DNA of 64,000 nucleotides from Gnetum montanum. Lineage: Eukaryota; Streptophyta; Gnetopsida; Gnetales; Gnetaceae. The notes under the pieces are model-generated. The model saw only the letters and a list, made by a program, of their open reading frames with translations, had not been told where the DNA came from and did not search any database. Each line of letters begins with the position of its first letter. Position 1 is the stretch's first letter. Position numbers and translations under genes: made by a program. Positions 11,666 to 21,878 of this stretch are shown here, piece by piece. The stretch is from positions 124,001-188,000 of the forward strand of contig MNCI01007635.1 in the NCBI GenBank assembly GCA_015680685.1, in the 5' to 3' direction.

Positions 11666-11716
11666 CGCCCGGACTAAAAGCAGGAAAGAACTCATTCCAA
11701 TTCCATCCATTACAAG

Positions 11717-12080
11717 TGAAGAGTCTAAAGGTCCGTGGATCTACAAACTAAGCTTAAAGGAAATAAAGAATTTTGTTAGAACAAGCACATTCTTGTTAAA
11801 CTTTCTAACTTCTATATGTATTCTATTCTATTATTTATTCTATATAAATAAATATGTGCTACTACAAGGCCTTGATCTCCTAACAATAGATTTGGAGAGA
11901 TAAGTATGAATCTTAGAAATCATGAGGCTTATCCTTATGATTATGATTTTCTTAATATGTTTTAAACATGGAATGGATTGGATAAGAATTACATATATAG
12001 GATCTCATCTTATTTAAAATAGATTAACAAATGAGATCTATCTAATTCTATTGTGGAACATTTAGTCATCATATTCAACA
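11717..12080 (-). repeat. 3' LTR of the Copia element
   Basis: 364 bases, aligning over the full length with 17250-17618. It contains the same TATA-like tract (ctatataaataaatatgtg) and the same terminal dinucleotides. Confidence 0.95.
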
Positions 12081-12090
12081 AACCCTCCAT
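12081..12090 (-). other. Polypurine tract of the Copia element
   Basis: The minus strand reads ATGGAGGGTT directly before the 3' LTR, the usual site that primes plus-strand DNA synthesis. Confidence 0.6.
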
Positions 12091-14024
12091 GATGGTAAGA
12101 GGTTCCACTCCTAGGAAGTCTTGAAAAGACTCAAACTTTTCATGGCTCAGAATCTTAGTAAAGATGTTTGCCATTTGTGCTTCAATTGCACAATGTTCTA
12201 TGTTGAGTATGTTATCTTAGATCAAGCTTTTGAGATGGTGATGCTTAATATCTATGTGCTTGAAACACCCATGATGAACAAGATTATGAGCCATTGCAAT
12301 AGCACTTGTGCTATCACAGTATAAGTGAATAGGAGGTTCAAGTGTATATTCTATTTCGGTGAAGATGGAGTGGATCCATATGGCTTGAGTAGCAACATTC
12401 AATGCATCAATGTATTCTACTTCAGCTATTGAGAGGATGACTGTAGATTGCTTCTTTGATCCCCATAAGATAAGTGATGGATCAAAGAAGAAACAAAAAT
12501 TAGAAGTTGATTTTCGATCTTTGAAGTCGCCTACCTAGTGTGCATCAGTGTATCCCCATATCTTGAAATTTGTATGTCGATGAAATGTGATCCCAAAATC
12601 TATTGTATTTTTTAGGTATCACAATACCCGTTTTGCAGCTTTCCAATGTGATTCATGTGGATCTTGCATGAATTCAGAAAAGTAGTTTATAGCATATTGG
12701 ATATTTGGACGAGTATAGAGAGATACATTAAACTACCAACCAGGGATTTGTATTGTGAAGGGTTGATAGATGGGGATTTGTCATCCTTGATAAGTTTTGT
12801 ATCAAGTGCAAGTGGTGTGTTTGAAGGATTACAATTAACCATGCCAAATTTTTCAATTAAGGATCTAGCAAATTTCATTTGGCATATGAAAATTAATTTT
12901 GTTTTTTGAATAACTTGAAAATCTAAAGAGTATGACATCTTCCCTAAATTAGACATTTCGAATTCTTTTTCATGGCATTAAAAAAATTATTTCTAATGCA
13001 ATTGTAGATGAAAAATAGATTAAATCATCTACATATAAACAAACACAAATAAAATCATCTCTAGATACCTTTTTGTATATTGTTGTTTGGGATTGAAAAG
13101 TGGTGAAGCCTTCTTGCATGAAAAATGCATGAATACGTGCATACCATGCACGTGGAGCTTACTTGAGCCTGTATAATACTTTATGGAACTTGTAAACATG
13201 ATTTTATTTTCTTTCATTAATGAAGCCTGGTGGTTGTTCTATGTAAACTTTTTCATTAAGAACTCTATTGAGAAATGTAGAAGCCACATCTAGTTGATAA
13301 ACCATATAGCTTGTGCAGCAATGGCAAAAAAGATTCTCATAGATTCCATCTGTGAAACAAGAGCAAAGTTATCATCAAAGTCTCTGCTTTGCTATTGGAG
13401 ATAGCCTTTGGCAACTAGGTGAGCTTTGAATTTTTCTATTTCACCATATTGATTTCTCTTAAGTTTAAATATCCATTTTAAATGGATAACAGGCTTACGA
13501 GACAGACAAGGAATTAGGCTCCAAGTGTTGTTTTTATTAATTTGATGTAGCTCTTTCTCCATGGCATCAATCCAATAGTTATCTAGTGTAGCTTCAACGA
13601 CTATGGATGGTTCCATTAAACCATCATCGCTTCCCCCCATTGGCTTAAGTAGCACAAAAAATTCATCATCCATCGCAGTGAAGAGAGCATCCTCAATAGA
13701 ATCCATGTCCTCTGTTGAAGGAGCAATGTCTTCACGAAAGTCACTTCGTGTCATGCACTTTGTAAAATTTGTATCTAGCATGTTGGAGGTTGGATGATAT
13801 TGAGCTTGCCAAGAAGTGGATGGAATCCACCATGATGTGGACATTGTTGAGGTAGCAGGTATGTTAGATGGAGTGATTTGAGAGGGCGTTGTTGCAGAGG
13901 TTTGTCCTTGAAGGGGAAATGAAAGTTGACAATGGTGCTGCACTACATTGGCTGTTGAAATTTTCTGATATTTATCCCGATGTGGAGTAGTGGTAGAAAT
14001 AGTTTTAGGTGGGATTGATCCCAA
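12085..14024 (-). pseudogene. Copia reverse transcriptase and RNase H pseudogene
   Basis: On the minus strand the RT begins near 13600 with the typical Copia block (WIDAMEKELHQINKNNTWSL) and continues with PVIHLKWIFKLKRNQYGEIE. The palm motif CLYVDDLI is intact near 13050-13025. RNase H follows: PSQYKSLVGSLMYLSILVQ near 12770 and LYCDSTSAIAMAHNLVHHG near 12310, keeping a catalytic-type Asp. An upstream linker occupies 14024-13700. Stops and frameshifts separate these parts (for example between 13400 and 13200), so no enzyme can be made. In life the enzyme copied element RNA into DNA inside virus-like particles. Confidence 0.9.
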
Positions 14025-14805
14025 AAAATGAGGAAAAAATGATCAGCCATGGTACAATTCAGGTATTGAGGCCAAGATGGAAAACGTTGTGTTTGGGTAG
14101 CTGGGATCCTTACATTGTTAGTTGAAAAATAATGGATTATGAGTGGCCAATGATCATGCATGGGTATTTGGGCTGCGTTTTGCTAAGAAGTAGCAGGGGA
14201 TAAAGACATTGATGAAGATGACCTAGTAAAAATAGAAAAAGTAATACTTGGATGACCATGCCAGAGTTGTGTATGATGTTCTGGTCATTGGTTTATTGTT
14301 GCCATGGATCCATGTCTAGAATTGGCAGCAGCAGACACGTTTTCATTAGAGTTGGCAGCAGCAACAAGCACATTTCTTCCCCCATGGCTGCAGTTATTTC
14401 TGCAAGCAAAACTATCCAATGGAGGTATGCAACAAAGTGAATTGATGAATTGGTGCTGAAGCGCTTAACATGGATATGTTTCTAACTGCGTGAGTTGATG
14501 GCAGCTGGATGTGGGTTTTCAATGCGTGGGTGTGGTGACGACAGGTTCCTGCAGAGAATTTAACCCATCGTTGCTAAAAAAGATATGACTTGATTTTTGA
14601 GGCCTGTGTGTTGTTTGGACAGGAAATATAATTTTGTTGCCATTTAATGACCTGAGTAGGTCCCACGTCAATCATGTGTTTTTCCACCTATGGCAGCAAA
14701 CCAGAATTAGCAGATTTATTTTCAAGCCTGTGGCTACTACTGTTCACAGAAGAGTGTTGAGTTGGCCATGTGATTGTTGATGATAGGCATAAGACATGTT
14801 GTTTT
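14025..14805 (-). pseudogene. Copia integrase C-terminal/linker region, badly decayed
   Basis: This lies between the recognisable integrase end (about 14800) and the RT start. Coding character is weak and several frames are interrupted. By position it should hold the variable integrase C-terminus and the linker to RT. Confidence 0.5.
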
Positions 14806-15876
14806 CTACCATTCCATCTCTAAGTTCAACTCACGGTGACCAAAAAGCATATTTTGCCTTTCACATGATTGATTTTGCTGTCCCACATTGCCATGAAAAA
14901 TACTTTTATATGGTTTTTGATTTGGCGTTGGTTCCATACGTTGTCTTCCACATTGTTTGGCTTCAAATTCACTAAAATGGACCTCACATGAATCAATTAC
15001 TCTTTTATCTTGGCTTTGGTATTTTTGGCATAACCAAGAAAAATACAAGGGATAGCTTTCTCATCTAATTTTTTTTTATTTTGCGCAAGGATTTGCACAT
15101 AGCAAAGTGAACCAAAAATTTTTAAATGAGAGATATTGGGTGGATAACCATTCCACAATTCATATGGTGTTTTTTCTAGAATTGACCTTGATGGCACCCT
15201 ATTTAAAAGATAAATTGATGTTGCACAAGCTTCTGCCCAAAACATATTTCCTAAACTTCGCGTACGTGATATTGCGAGGGAGTAGTCATCTTGCCATTTC
15301 AACCACTGTTCTATTTTTTCTCTCAGCCATTTTGTTGAGGTGTAAACGATGTGGTAGTTTGATGAATAATCCCACTTTTCTTCCAAAATTCATCAAATTC
15401 AATTGATAAAAATTCACCACCACGATCTGTCGAATTTTCTTAGTCGAATTGCCACTTTGATTTTCTACTTCCACATTAGATTCTTTAAAAAATCCCAATG
15501 TTTGATCTTTTAATTTCATAAAATACCCCCAAGCAAATCATGAAAAATCATCCACTATGATTAACATATATCGATTTTTACCTGGGCTCAATGTTTGCAT
15601 GGGACCGCATAAATCCATATGAACTAAATCTAATTTTTCTTGAGATATATGATCTTTTCTAGAAAATGGTAACCTTGTAATTTTTCCTAGTTGACATATG
15701 CCACAATCATGATTATTTGGCAAAGAAAATTTTGGCATATCTCTTACAATTTCTCCTTTTTGCATGTTGTCCATTGAGCCAAAGTCGACATGTCCTAGCC
15801 GAGCATGCCATAACCATGCAATGTCTTCAATGACAACAAGACAATGAACATCCATTTGCATCTGTAACTTGTACAT
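14806..15876 (-). pseudogene. Copia integrase pseudogene (GAG-pre-integrase and core)
   Basis: The minus strand starts with the zinc-binding GAG-pre-integrase block (WLWHARLGHVDFGSMDN, then CGICQLGKITRLPFS). The core follows, with the first catalytic Asp in LVHMDLCGPM near 15620. The middle of the core is split over two frames: one holds MAERKNRTVVEMAR near 15300, the other the downstream block NMFWAEACATSIYLLNRVPS and ELWNGYPPNISHLKIFGSLC. At least two frameshifts separate the catalytic residues. The protein once inserted the cDNA into the host chromosome. Confidence 0.9.
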
Positions 15877-16220
15877 CTGTCTTGCTTATAAGGATAATGG
15901 CAATACCTTTATCAACATCATCCTTAGAAATTTTACAAACAATTTTTTCAAATTCAACACAATACCCATTGCGACATAATTGCCCAACAATTAATAAATT
16001 CTTTGAAAGATCTGGAACAAAATAGATCTGAGAAATAACATATTTGTTACCTTGAGTTGTTGTGAAGGCAAGTGATCCAATCCCGACAATGGTTAACTTC
16101 TTCCCATTACCTATGGTTACCTTTTCATCAGATTTTTCCAAGCTTGAGAACAATTTCTTATTCTTTGTCATATGATTGCTACACCCACTATCAACATACC
16201 AAATGTTATTATTGTTGCTA
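15827..16220 (-). pseudogene. Copia aspartic protease pseudogene
   Basis: The minus strand reads IWYVDSGCSNHMTKNKKLFS at about 16206-16147, containing the DSG active site of a Copia aspartic protease. It continues with VTIGNGKKLTIVGIGSL and FVPDLSKNLLIVGQLCRNGY, both typical of the family. The frame is open for over 110 codons, so this is among the best-preserved parts. It overlaps the start of the integrase region by about 50 bases. Confidence 0.9.
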
Positions 16221-17198
16221 GCATCTAGTACCTTTGTAGAGAATTAAGGGTTGATCTTCTTCCTTTTCAGTGTAAAATAATTTCTCACCTTTTTGTTGAT
16301 CTTCATGTTCTACAATTTTTTCTTTTCCTTTCTTTTCATACTTCTTCCTTGAGCAACATTCAAGAGTATTGTGGGTGTTGGTACTACAGAAATCACAATG
16401 TTTGCCTTCCTTTGATTGATTTGATTTTCCAAGACCACGACCTCCAGATCTGCTGCAACTATGTCTACGTCCTCTGAATGAGGATCCACTTGAGGATCTT
16501 TGATGTTGATTTTGATTTTGATTGGATGTCCTCTGAAATTGTGTTTGAAATGCATTTGCTGTTGAATCCTCACAATCAACAATTCTTTGCTCATATATTC
16601 TTAAGCTTCCTACGAGCTCAACCATGGTCATCTTATCAAGATCTTTTGCTTCTTTAATAGCCATGACGACGAGATCATATTGTCTAGTTACACTTCAAAG
16701 GATCATTTCAACAGCACATCCTTCCTTAAGCATTTCTTCACAAGATTCAAGTCCATTTCGAACTTGTTGAAATCGGCTAGTGTATTGATCAGTATTCTCT
16801 GAATCTAGCATGCGTAAAGATTCAAAATTTTTTCTTAAAACTTGTAAGTTGACAACACAAACTTTTAATAATCCCTTGTATGCAATCTCCAATGCATCCT
16901 ATGTAGCTTTGCTAGTTTGATGCATGACAATTTTGGGAAAGATTGTCAGATGTAACCTAGATTGAATGATGAATAATGATGCTTTTGCATTTTTCTTATG
17001 AAGCTCCTTAAATTCATTCTTTTTATCTTCCTTCAAGGCTTGAAATGTTGCTTGATCAACTTCTTGGAATCCATTTTCAACAAGATCTCAAAGATCTTGT
17101 GAGATCAAAAATGTCTTCATCTTGATTGTCTGATATTCATAATTCTCTCTATTGAAGACAGAAACTTGGAGAGACACGGATCCATGATTTTGGGCCAT
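16218..17198 (-). pseudogene. Copia gag pseudogene
   Basis: The ATG is placed at minus 17198 (MAQNHGSVSLQVSVFNRENY). One frame runs to a stop near 16218 with only about three internal stops. It contains the UBN2/gag-polypeptide block (ENTDQYTSRFQQVRNGLESC), an Arg/Ser/Gly-rich linker, and a canonical zinc knuckle CDFCSTNTHNTLEC (CX2CX4HX4C) near 16400. One internal stop replaces the strongly conserved Trp of the T-W-D/E block (TGG to TAG, near 16900), as expected from deamination of methylated cytosine. Gag forms the particle shell and binds element RNA. Confidence 0.88.
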
Positions 17199-17223
17199 CC
17201 TGGAGAGATTTCTTGTCAAGAAT

Positions 17224-17247
17224 CTGAGCTAACCTACTTCAATACCA
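17224..17247 (-). other. Primer binding site of the Copia element
   Basis: The minus strand reads TGGTATTGAAGTAGGTTAGC two bases inside the 5' LTR. The first bases match the plant Copia consensus TGGTATCAGAGC (initiator-Met tRNA complement), with later mismatches. Confidence 0.65.
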
Positions 17248-17249
17248 AA

Positions 17250-17618
17250 TGAAGAGTCTAAAGGCCCTGGATCTATGAACTAAGCTTAAAGGAAATAAAG
17301 AACTTTGTTAGAACAAGCACACTCTTGTTAAACTTTATAACTTCTGTATGTCTTCTGTTCTATTATTTCTTCTATATAAATAAATATGTGATGCTATAAT
17401 TATATAGGCCTTAATCTCTCAAAAATAGATTTGGAGAGATAAGTATGAATCTCGAAAATCATGAGGATGATCCCTTAAGGATCTTCTTAATATGGGATGT
17501 CCTAAACATAGATTGGATAAAAATTACATGAATAGGATCTCATCTTATTTAAAATAGATTAATGGATGAGATCTATTTAATTTTATTGTGGAACATTTAG
17601 TTATCATATTCCACAACA
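17250..17618 (-). repeat. 5' LTR of the Copia element
   Basis: 369 bases, paired with 11717-12080. On the minus strand a TATA-like TATTTATATAG lies at about 17390-17375, a candidate element promoter. Confidence 0.95.
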
Positions 17619-17628
17619 CGCTTGAAGG

Positions 17629-17757
17629 TCGAAAAAGATCATTCTTAGGTTATTTCCTTGTTCTTTTCTGCGTGGAGGAAGATCTGTCTGCCATGAGAAA
17701 AGCTCATACTTAGCTTATTCCTTATTCGTTCCTGAGCGGAATTTCTGTCTGCCGTGA
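17629..17757. repeat. Diverged ~65-base tandem duplication
   Basis: Two adjacent copies (about 17629-17695 and 17696-17757) share gaaaa..tcatncttag, ttattccttattcgttc and tctgtctgccRtga. The block is CpG-richer than the surrounding transposons, like 10.7-11.7 kb. Confidence 0.75.
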
Positions 17758-17906
17758 ATTGCTACAAAAACGAAAACACGTTGCAGCTCATGACATCAAT
17801 GAAGCCCGTTTCAATCATGATATGCCAAACTGCCAATGCCATATTCACATGAACTTGCCAAAACTTTTCTTGAATTGGAATCCCTGAAAGATTTACCGAC
17901 AAAGAG

Positions 17907-18113
17907 GTGAACTGTTGTAGCTTCTGTTACGTTTTATTGCTGATGTGCTATGTTTTCTTTACACAGTTAAGCGGAACAATCACTAATCTTGTTTTGAATG
18001 TCTACGCAGTATTCCAAGTACTCGAAATAAATTCGGAGTTAATTTCTTTCTTGGAAAAAAATAAAATTGAAATACCGTCCTGGTGTGAGCTTGGATGGAT
18101 CCAAACTACCTAA
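17907..18113 (+). other. Possible terminal exon of a cellular gene, unidentified
   Basis: A plus-strand frame ends with LEINSELISFLEKNKIEIPS and WCELGWIQTT before a stop at 18113. A splice-acceptor-like pyrimidine tract and cag (tttctttacacag, ending near 17960) precede it, and AATAAA-like words follow near 18200. The composition is protein-like, but I do not recognise the family. It may also be chance. Confidence 0.22.
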
Positions 18114-18940
18114 AAAGCCATATAAGCACTTCGCAGAATATTTGTAATGTCAAGGATATTTGTACCCATTAAATCGTGTACTATATGTTCGTTTTATAAA
18201 ATAAAACATAAAACCTAGAGTCAATATTACACAACATCAGTGACTTCTGGAAATTTTTTCTCTTTTAAGTATTACGTAGATAAACTTTCAGTAACTTTGA
18301 ATTCATAGCCATTTCTTTGGTAATAATGAAACTAAAATGGAGAGATCGGCTGTGCTTTAATGAATTTGATGAGTTTCACAAAAGATCATTTAAAATGCAT
18401 GTATGTTTGGCTGCACGTTGGTAGAAGTGTGTTACTGTACCTGATTATGATCCTCATGTGAAAATGATCAAATTTAATCACAAAGGATTCTTCATGTTAC
18501 AATTTTTTTCTGTAATACCATTTCTCTCTTATACCATTAAAATAGAAAATAATTCTAAACCTCATTACTTTTAAGAATTTTCATAACAGGTATTTAGTTA
18601 TATTCTTAAAATCCTCATATTAATTCTTGTTATATTTATAGGATAATTAGGCTTGGTCAAATAATGTTAAAATGCTACAATTTTTTATTGCAAAATCTTA
18701 ATAGTAGTTTTAAAGATAAAACTCCTTTTTAATGGAACACTAAAAATATTGAGAATGATTCGGCACAAAGGTTTAAACTTATGGAACTTGGGATTTATGT
18801 AAAAGTGTAGTTTTTCTAGTCTTTGTTATATAGAGGCCTTCCTATTGGACATAGATTATAGCTTCATAGTTTTGATAATCTAGGTTGTTCACTTCACTCT
18901 CAAGAAAACTCTATTAAACATGCTTTTGTTTATTGTTCTT
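18114..18940. other. No feature recognised
   Basis: AT-rich sequence without a supported gene. Its last 100 bases may belong to the RTE remnant downstream. Confidence 0.5.
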
Positions 18941-19415
18941 TTACTAAAGGGAAAATTTTATAAGACAACAATAAGTCTTACTATCTTATATGATGTTGAA
19001 TGTTAGGCACTACAAAAGAGGCATATATAACAAATCAATCTAATAGAAATGTGAATTCTTAGATGGATGTTGAATATTTTTAGAAGATATAAAGTGAATT
19101 ATATAAACATTAGAAGAAGATTTGGAGTCGCTTCTATTTCAAATAAGTTATAAGAATGGTGCCTTTGATGATTTGGGCATGTATGAAGAATATCAAATAA
19201 CAAGTCTATAAAAAAGTTTGTTGCATTACTATTCAAAGAAAGCCACTAAAAGGAAGACCAAAAAAGACAAGGGAAAGAACTATTGAAGATGATAGAGGAA
19301 AATTACAAATAAACAAAGATCTAGCACTTCATATAGGCAAATTGCAAAAAAGAACTCAAGTAACAAACCTTACTTTATTAGGATAAGGCTAAGATGATGA
19401 TGATCATCATGATCA
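18941..19415 (+). pseudogene. RTE-type LINE 3' end
   Basis: The plus strand reads ILYDVECWALQKRHI, then ILRWMLNIFRRYKVNYINIR, RRFGVASISNKL and FGHV. This is the signature C-terminal region of plant RTE-clade reverse transcriptases (known consensus style: ...YGSECWAIKKRH...EMRMLRWM...RWFGHV...). Stops interrupt the frame. The fragment ends in a short gat-repeat tail (gatgatgatgatcatcatg, about 19394-19412), as expected for RTE elements, which end in simple repeats instead of poly(A). The 5' part is missing, as in most LINE copies. Confidence 0.8.
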
Positions 19416-20807
19416 CCTTGAGGCTCAATGCTCATCTTAGTAAGGTGTTGTCATAGAAGGCTCAGTATATGAGTGAAAGCCAAACCTTTTTCAAGTGGTT
19501 GCACTCAAAATAAACTTTACTACTTATATGATTAACATAAAATTTTGAAGAGATTGTGTCAATTTTGTACTTTTTCTTTTGGCAGGAGTAATCTCTTAAT
19601 GCTTTAAGTTAGAGGATAATTTAGATAAGCATGCATTGTCATTAATTTTCTCAATACCAATTGAAGTTTAATATATTTGAATATACTACAAGACCAAGCA
19701 TCACTAGGCTCTTTAATTTTGATTGTACTACTATATAAAATGTACCTTGCAATTAAACTATAAAATTTGAATATACTATTATTTTAGGTTAATGTTATAT
19801 TTGATTGTTAAATCTTATAACTGAAAGTACTTTTAAAAATAAATATAGTAGTAAAAACTATGAATAATACAAAATTATAGATAAATATTATTTAAAATTC
19901 ATTTGTAAATAGCAATTACTTATCTATCTATACTAATAAAATTAGACTTTTATGAATTAGGTGTTAATATAGAGGTAACATTCTTGGTTAACAAATTCAA
20001 TGTTACAAGTTTGATTTCAATGGGCAATGCTAAGTTATGAAAAAATTTTGATTACAAGCTAGTGTCATTTGACATATCCAAGGGGGTCTTAGTGGATATT
20101 TGCAATGATTTTGCTTCATTAGGTTTTCCATATGTATGTTACTCCTCATTTCTAAATTGGAGGATTTTCCTAGTTAAAGACTATCCCTAAAATAAAAAAG
20201 GTCTTCACCTCATAATTATTTTATAAATTTGCCTACTATTTACAATTTACTATGGATATATTCCAACTTAATGAACTATTACTCCTGCATTTGGTAGATA
20301 CAGTGCTTTGATAGAGCTTGCATGATCTAGAATATCTTCTTGTTAATATATTTGTATTGCCTTCTTTTAAAGCATCAAAGGACATGAGTTAAACATATGG
20401 CCATCTTGATAGTAATTTTAACATAACTTTGGAATATTACAAAATAAAATCAACTACACATAATAAATTTCACTAGTAGGTAGAAGAAATTTTCTCTTAA
20501 GTGAGTTAAGATCTATCTCAAATATATATTGAGTCTTACAAAAACTACTAGTTGCTACTAGGATTTTAGAATGTTCAATTGGTTTAATTAAAGACCTTGT
20601 ATCATTTTTTGACTTTTTTAAAAATCAATGGTAGAGTTAACAATTTAAAAAAAAATTAATAAATCCTTCAATAATTATAGGATGCTCAATCCAATGTAGA
20701 AGTCTACTTTTGAATAATTAATAATGCATAAAGATGATTAAAAATACTAATATTTAGGGAATTAAACCATTGTTGAATTCATAAATTCTATCAATGAAAA
20801 TGAACAC
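19416..20807. other. No feature recognised
   Basis: AT-rich intergenic-like sequence up to the left LTR of Gypsy B. No supported gene, array or transposon domain. Confidence 0.5.
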
Positions 20808-21726
20808 TGATGAGTCACAATTTTGTTAGCTGCGTTGACAAGGCCTTGTTGATGTAGTCTCGTTGACTGGGCATCATCGACAAGATCTAGTCAATGCATC
20901 ATACCATGCATCGATGAGGCCTCATTGACACGGTGTCTATTTTTGGCTATAAATATGTGCCTACCAGCTGAATTTATGGCATTGAGATTTTAGTAGCAAT
21001 GAAGCTCTTGCAGTTTGTTTATTTGAGAACTAGAAATTTTCTACTGAGTGCCCATAGCAGGAGTCATTGAGTGTATAGATCTTTATTTGAGCATTGATGT
21101 ACCTGAGCACACCAGTGTATGTGGCAATAAAGACAACCTTTTTGATAAACCTTGTAGCATTCTAGATGGATTAAACATTTATTTATGCATTTAATGTTTT
21201 TAATTATTTATTAAATGTTTTTTAGTAATTAAGCTAATGAAGTAATTAAACAAGATAAACTAGATAGATTAAACACATAAGTACGATCACTTCGAGTGTA
21301 ACATGTATTCGCTTGGTACTCTCAACAGTGTTATTGCTTGCTACACTCAATAGTGTAGTGCTTGGTTGCCTAGTAGTGGATATGTGGGTTCAAGACATGT
21401 ATGGAAAGTGGGATTGGATGCTTATGTTAGTACTTCTTAGATACTAGTTAATTAGTTAAATTAGATAGTCCAACTACTTTATTTCTCTTTAAACACAAAA
21501 CCCATAAAAATACAAAATGATAAAAATCATATGCCTCAATTACACTTAACCATACCAATGTACATCACAAGTGTAAATGGGAAGACAATGAACAATCTTA
21601 AGGCAAGGTTTGCTTCCTAGAAGACTAATGCACTGAAAACTATAAAGTCCATGGAATTTGATGGGATTCCGCGTGAATGCTTTATGATTCGTATGGTTGG
21701 GTGTAGTGGTACATTGTTGCTCATCA
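20808..21726 (+). repeat. 5' LTR of Gypsy B
   Basis: 919 bases, starting TGATGAGTCAC and ending TTGCTCATCA. U3 carries repeated 'gaggcctcattgac / gacaaggcc' words (20830-20930), then a TATA box gctataaatatg (20947-20957). An AATAAA lies downstream at about 21126. Confidence 0.95.
20912..20957 (+). promoter_or_regulatory. U3 promoter of Gypsy B: GAGGCCTC motif plus TATA
   Basis: The motif cgatgaggcctcattgaca (20912-20930) lies 16 bases before the TATA-like gctataaatatg. The same 19 bases recur at 29558-29576 before the third ORF. Confidence 0.6.
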
Positions 21727-21727
21727 T

Positions 21728-21745
21728 TGGCACCGTTGTTGGGGA
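21728..21745 (+). other. Primer binding site of Gypsy B (tRNA-Asp type)
   Basis: TGGCACCGTTGTTGGGGA, one base after the LTR. It matches the complement of the plant tRNA-Asp 3' end (TGGCGCCGTTGCCGGGGA) at 16 of 18 positions; this primer is typical of Athila/Tat-type Gypsy elements. Confidence 0.85.
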
Positions 21746-21878
21746 CTTCGTTTGTTGAAGCATGCGCTATTTAGGAATAGTGAATATTATTCATATCATT
21801 AGCCAAACTCAAGGTCAACATCACTGAGAATGACATATAAACTACTAATCACATTGATAATTTTATTCATTTTGTAAA

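Larger units (their letters stand above)
11717..17618 (-). mobile_element. Complete but inactive Ty1/Copia retrotransposon
   Basis: Two direct LTRs (11717-12080 and 17250-17618), each TG..CA on the minus strand (TGTTG...CTCTTCA), bracket gag, protease, integrase, RT and RNase H in the Copia order on the minus strand. A primer binding site starting TGGTAT sits next to the right LTR and a purine tract next to the left LTR. Frames carry stops and frameshifts throughout. The LTRs are visibly diverged (around one base in ten by eye) and no matching target-site duplication is seen: the left flank is acaag and the right flank is cgctt. The protease/RT style resembles the Tork-like Copia lineages, with low certainty. 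Confidence 0.93.

Noticed and set aside
19394-19415. Independent gat microsatellite
   Set aside because: It directly follows the RTE LINE C-terminus and fits the simple-repeat tail of that clade.
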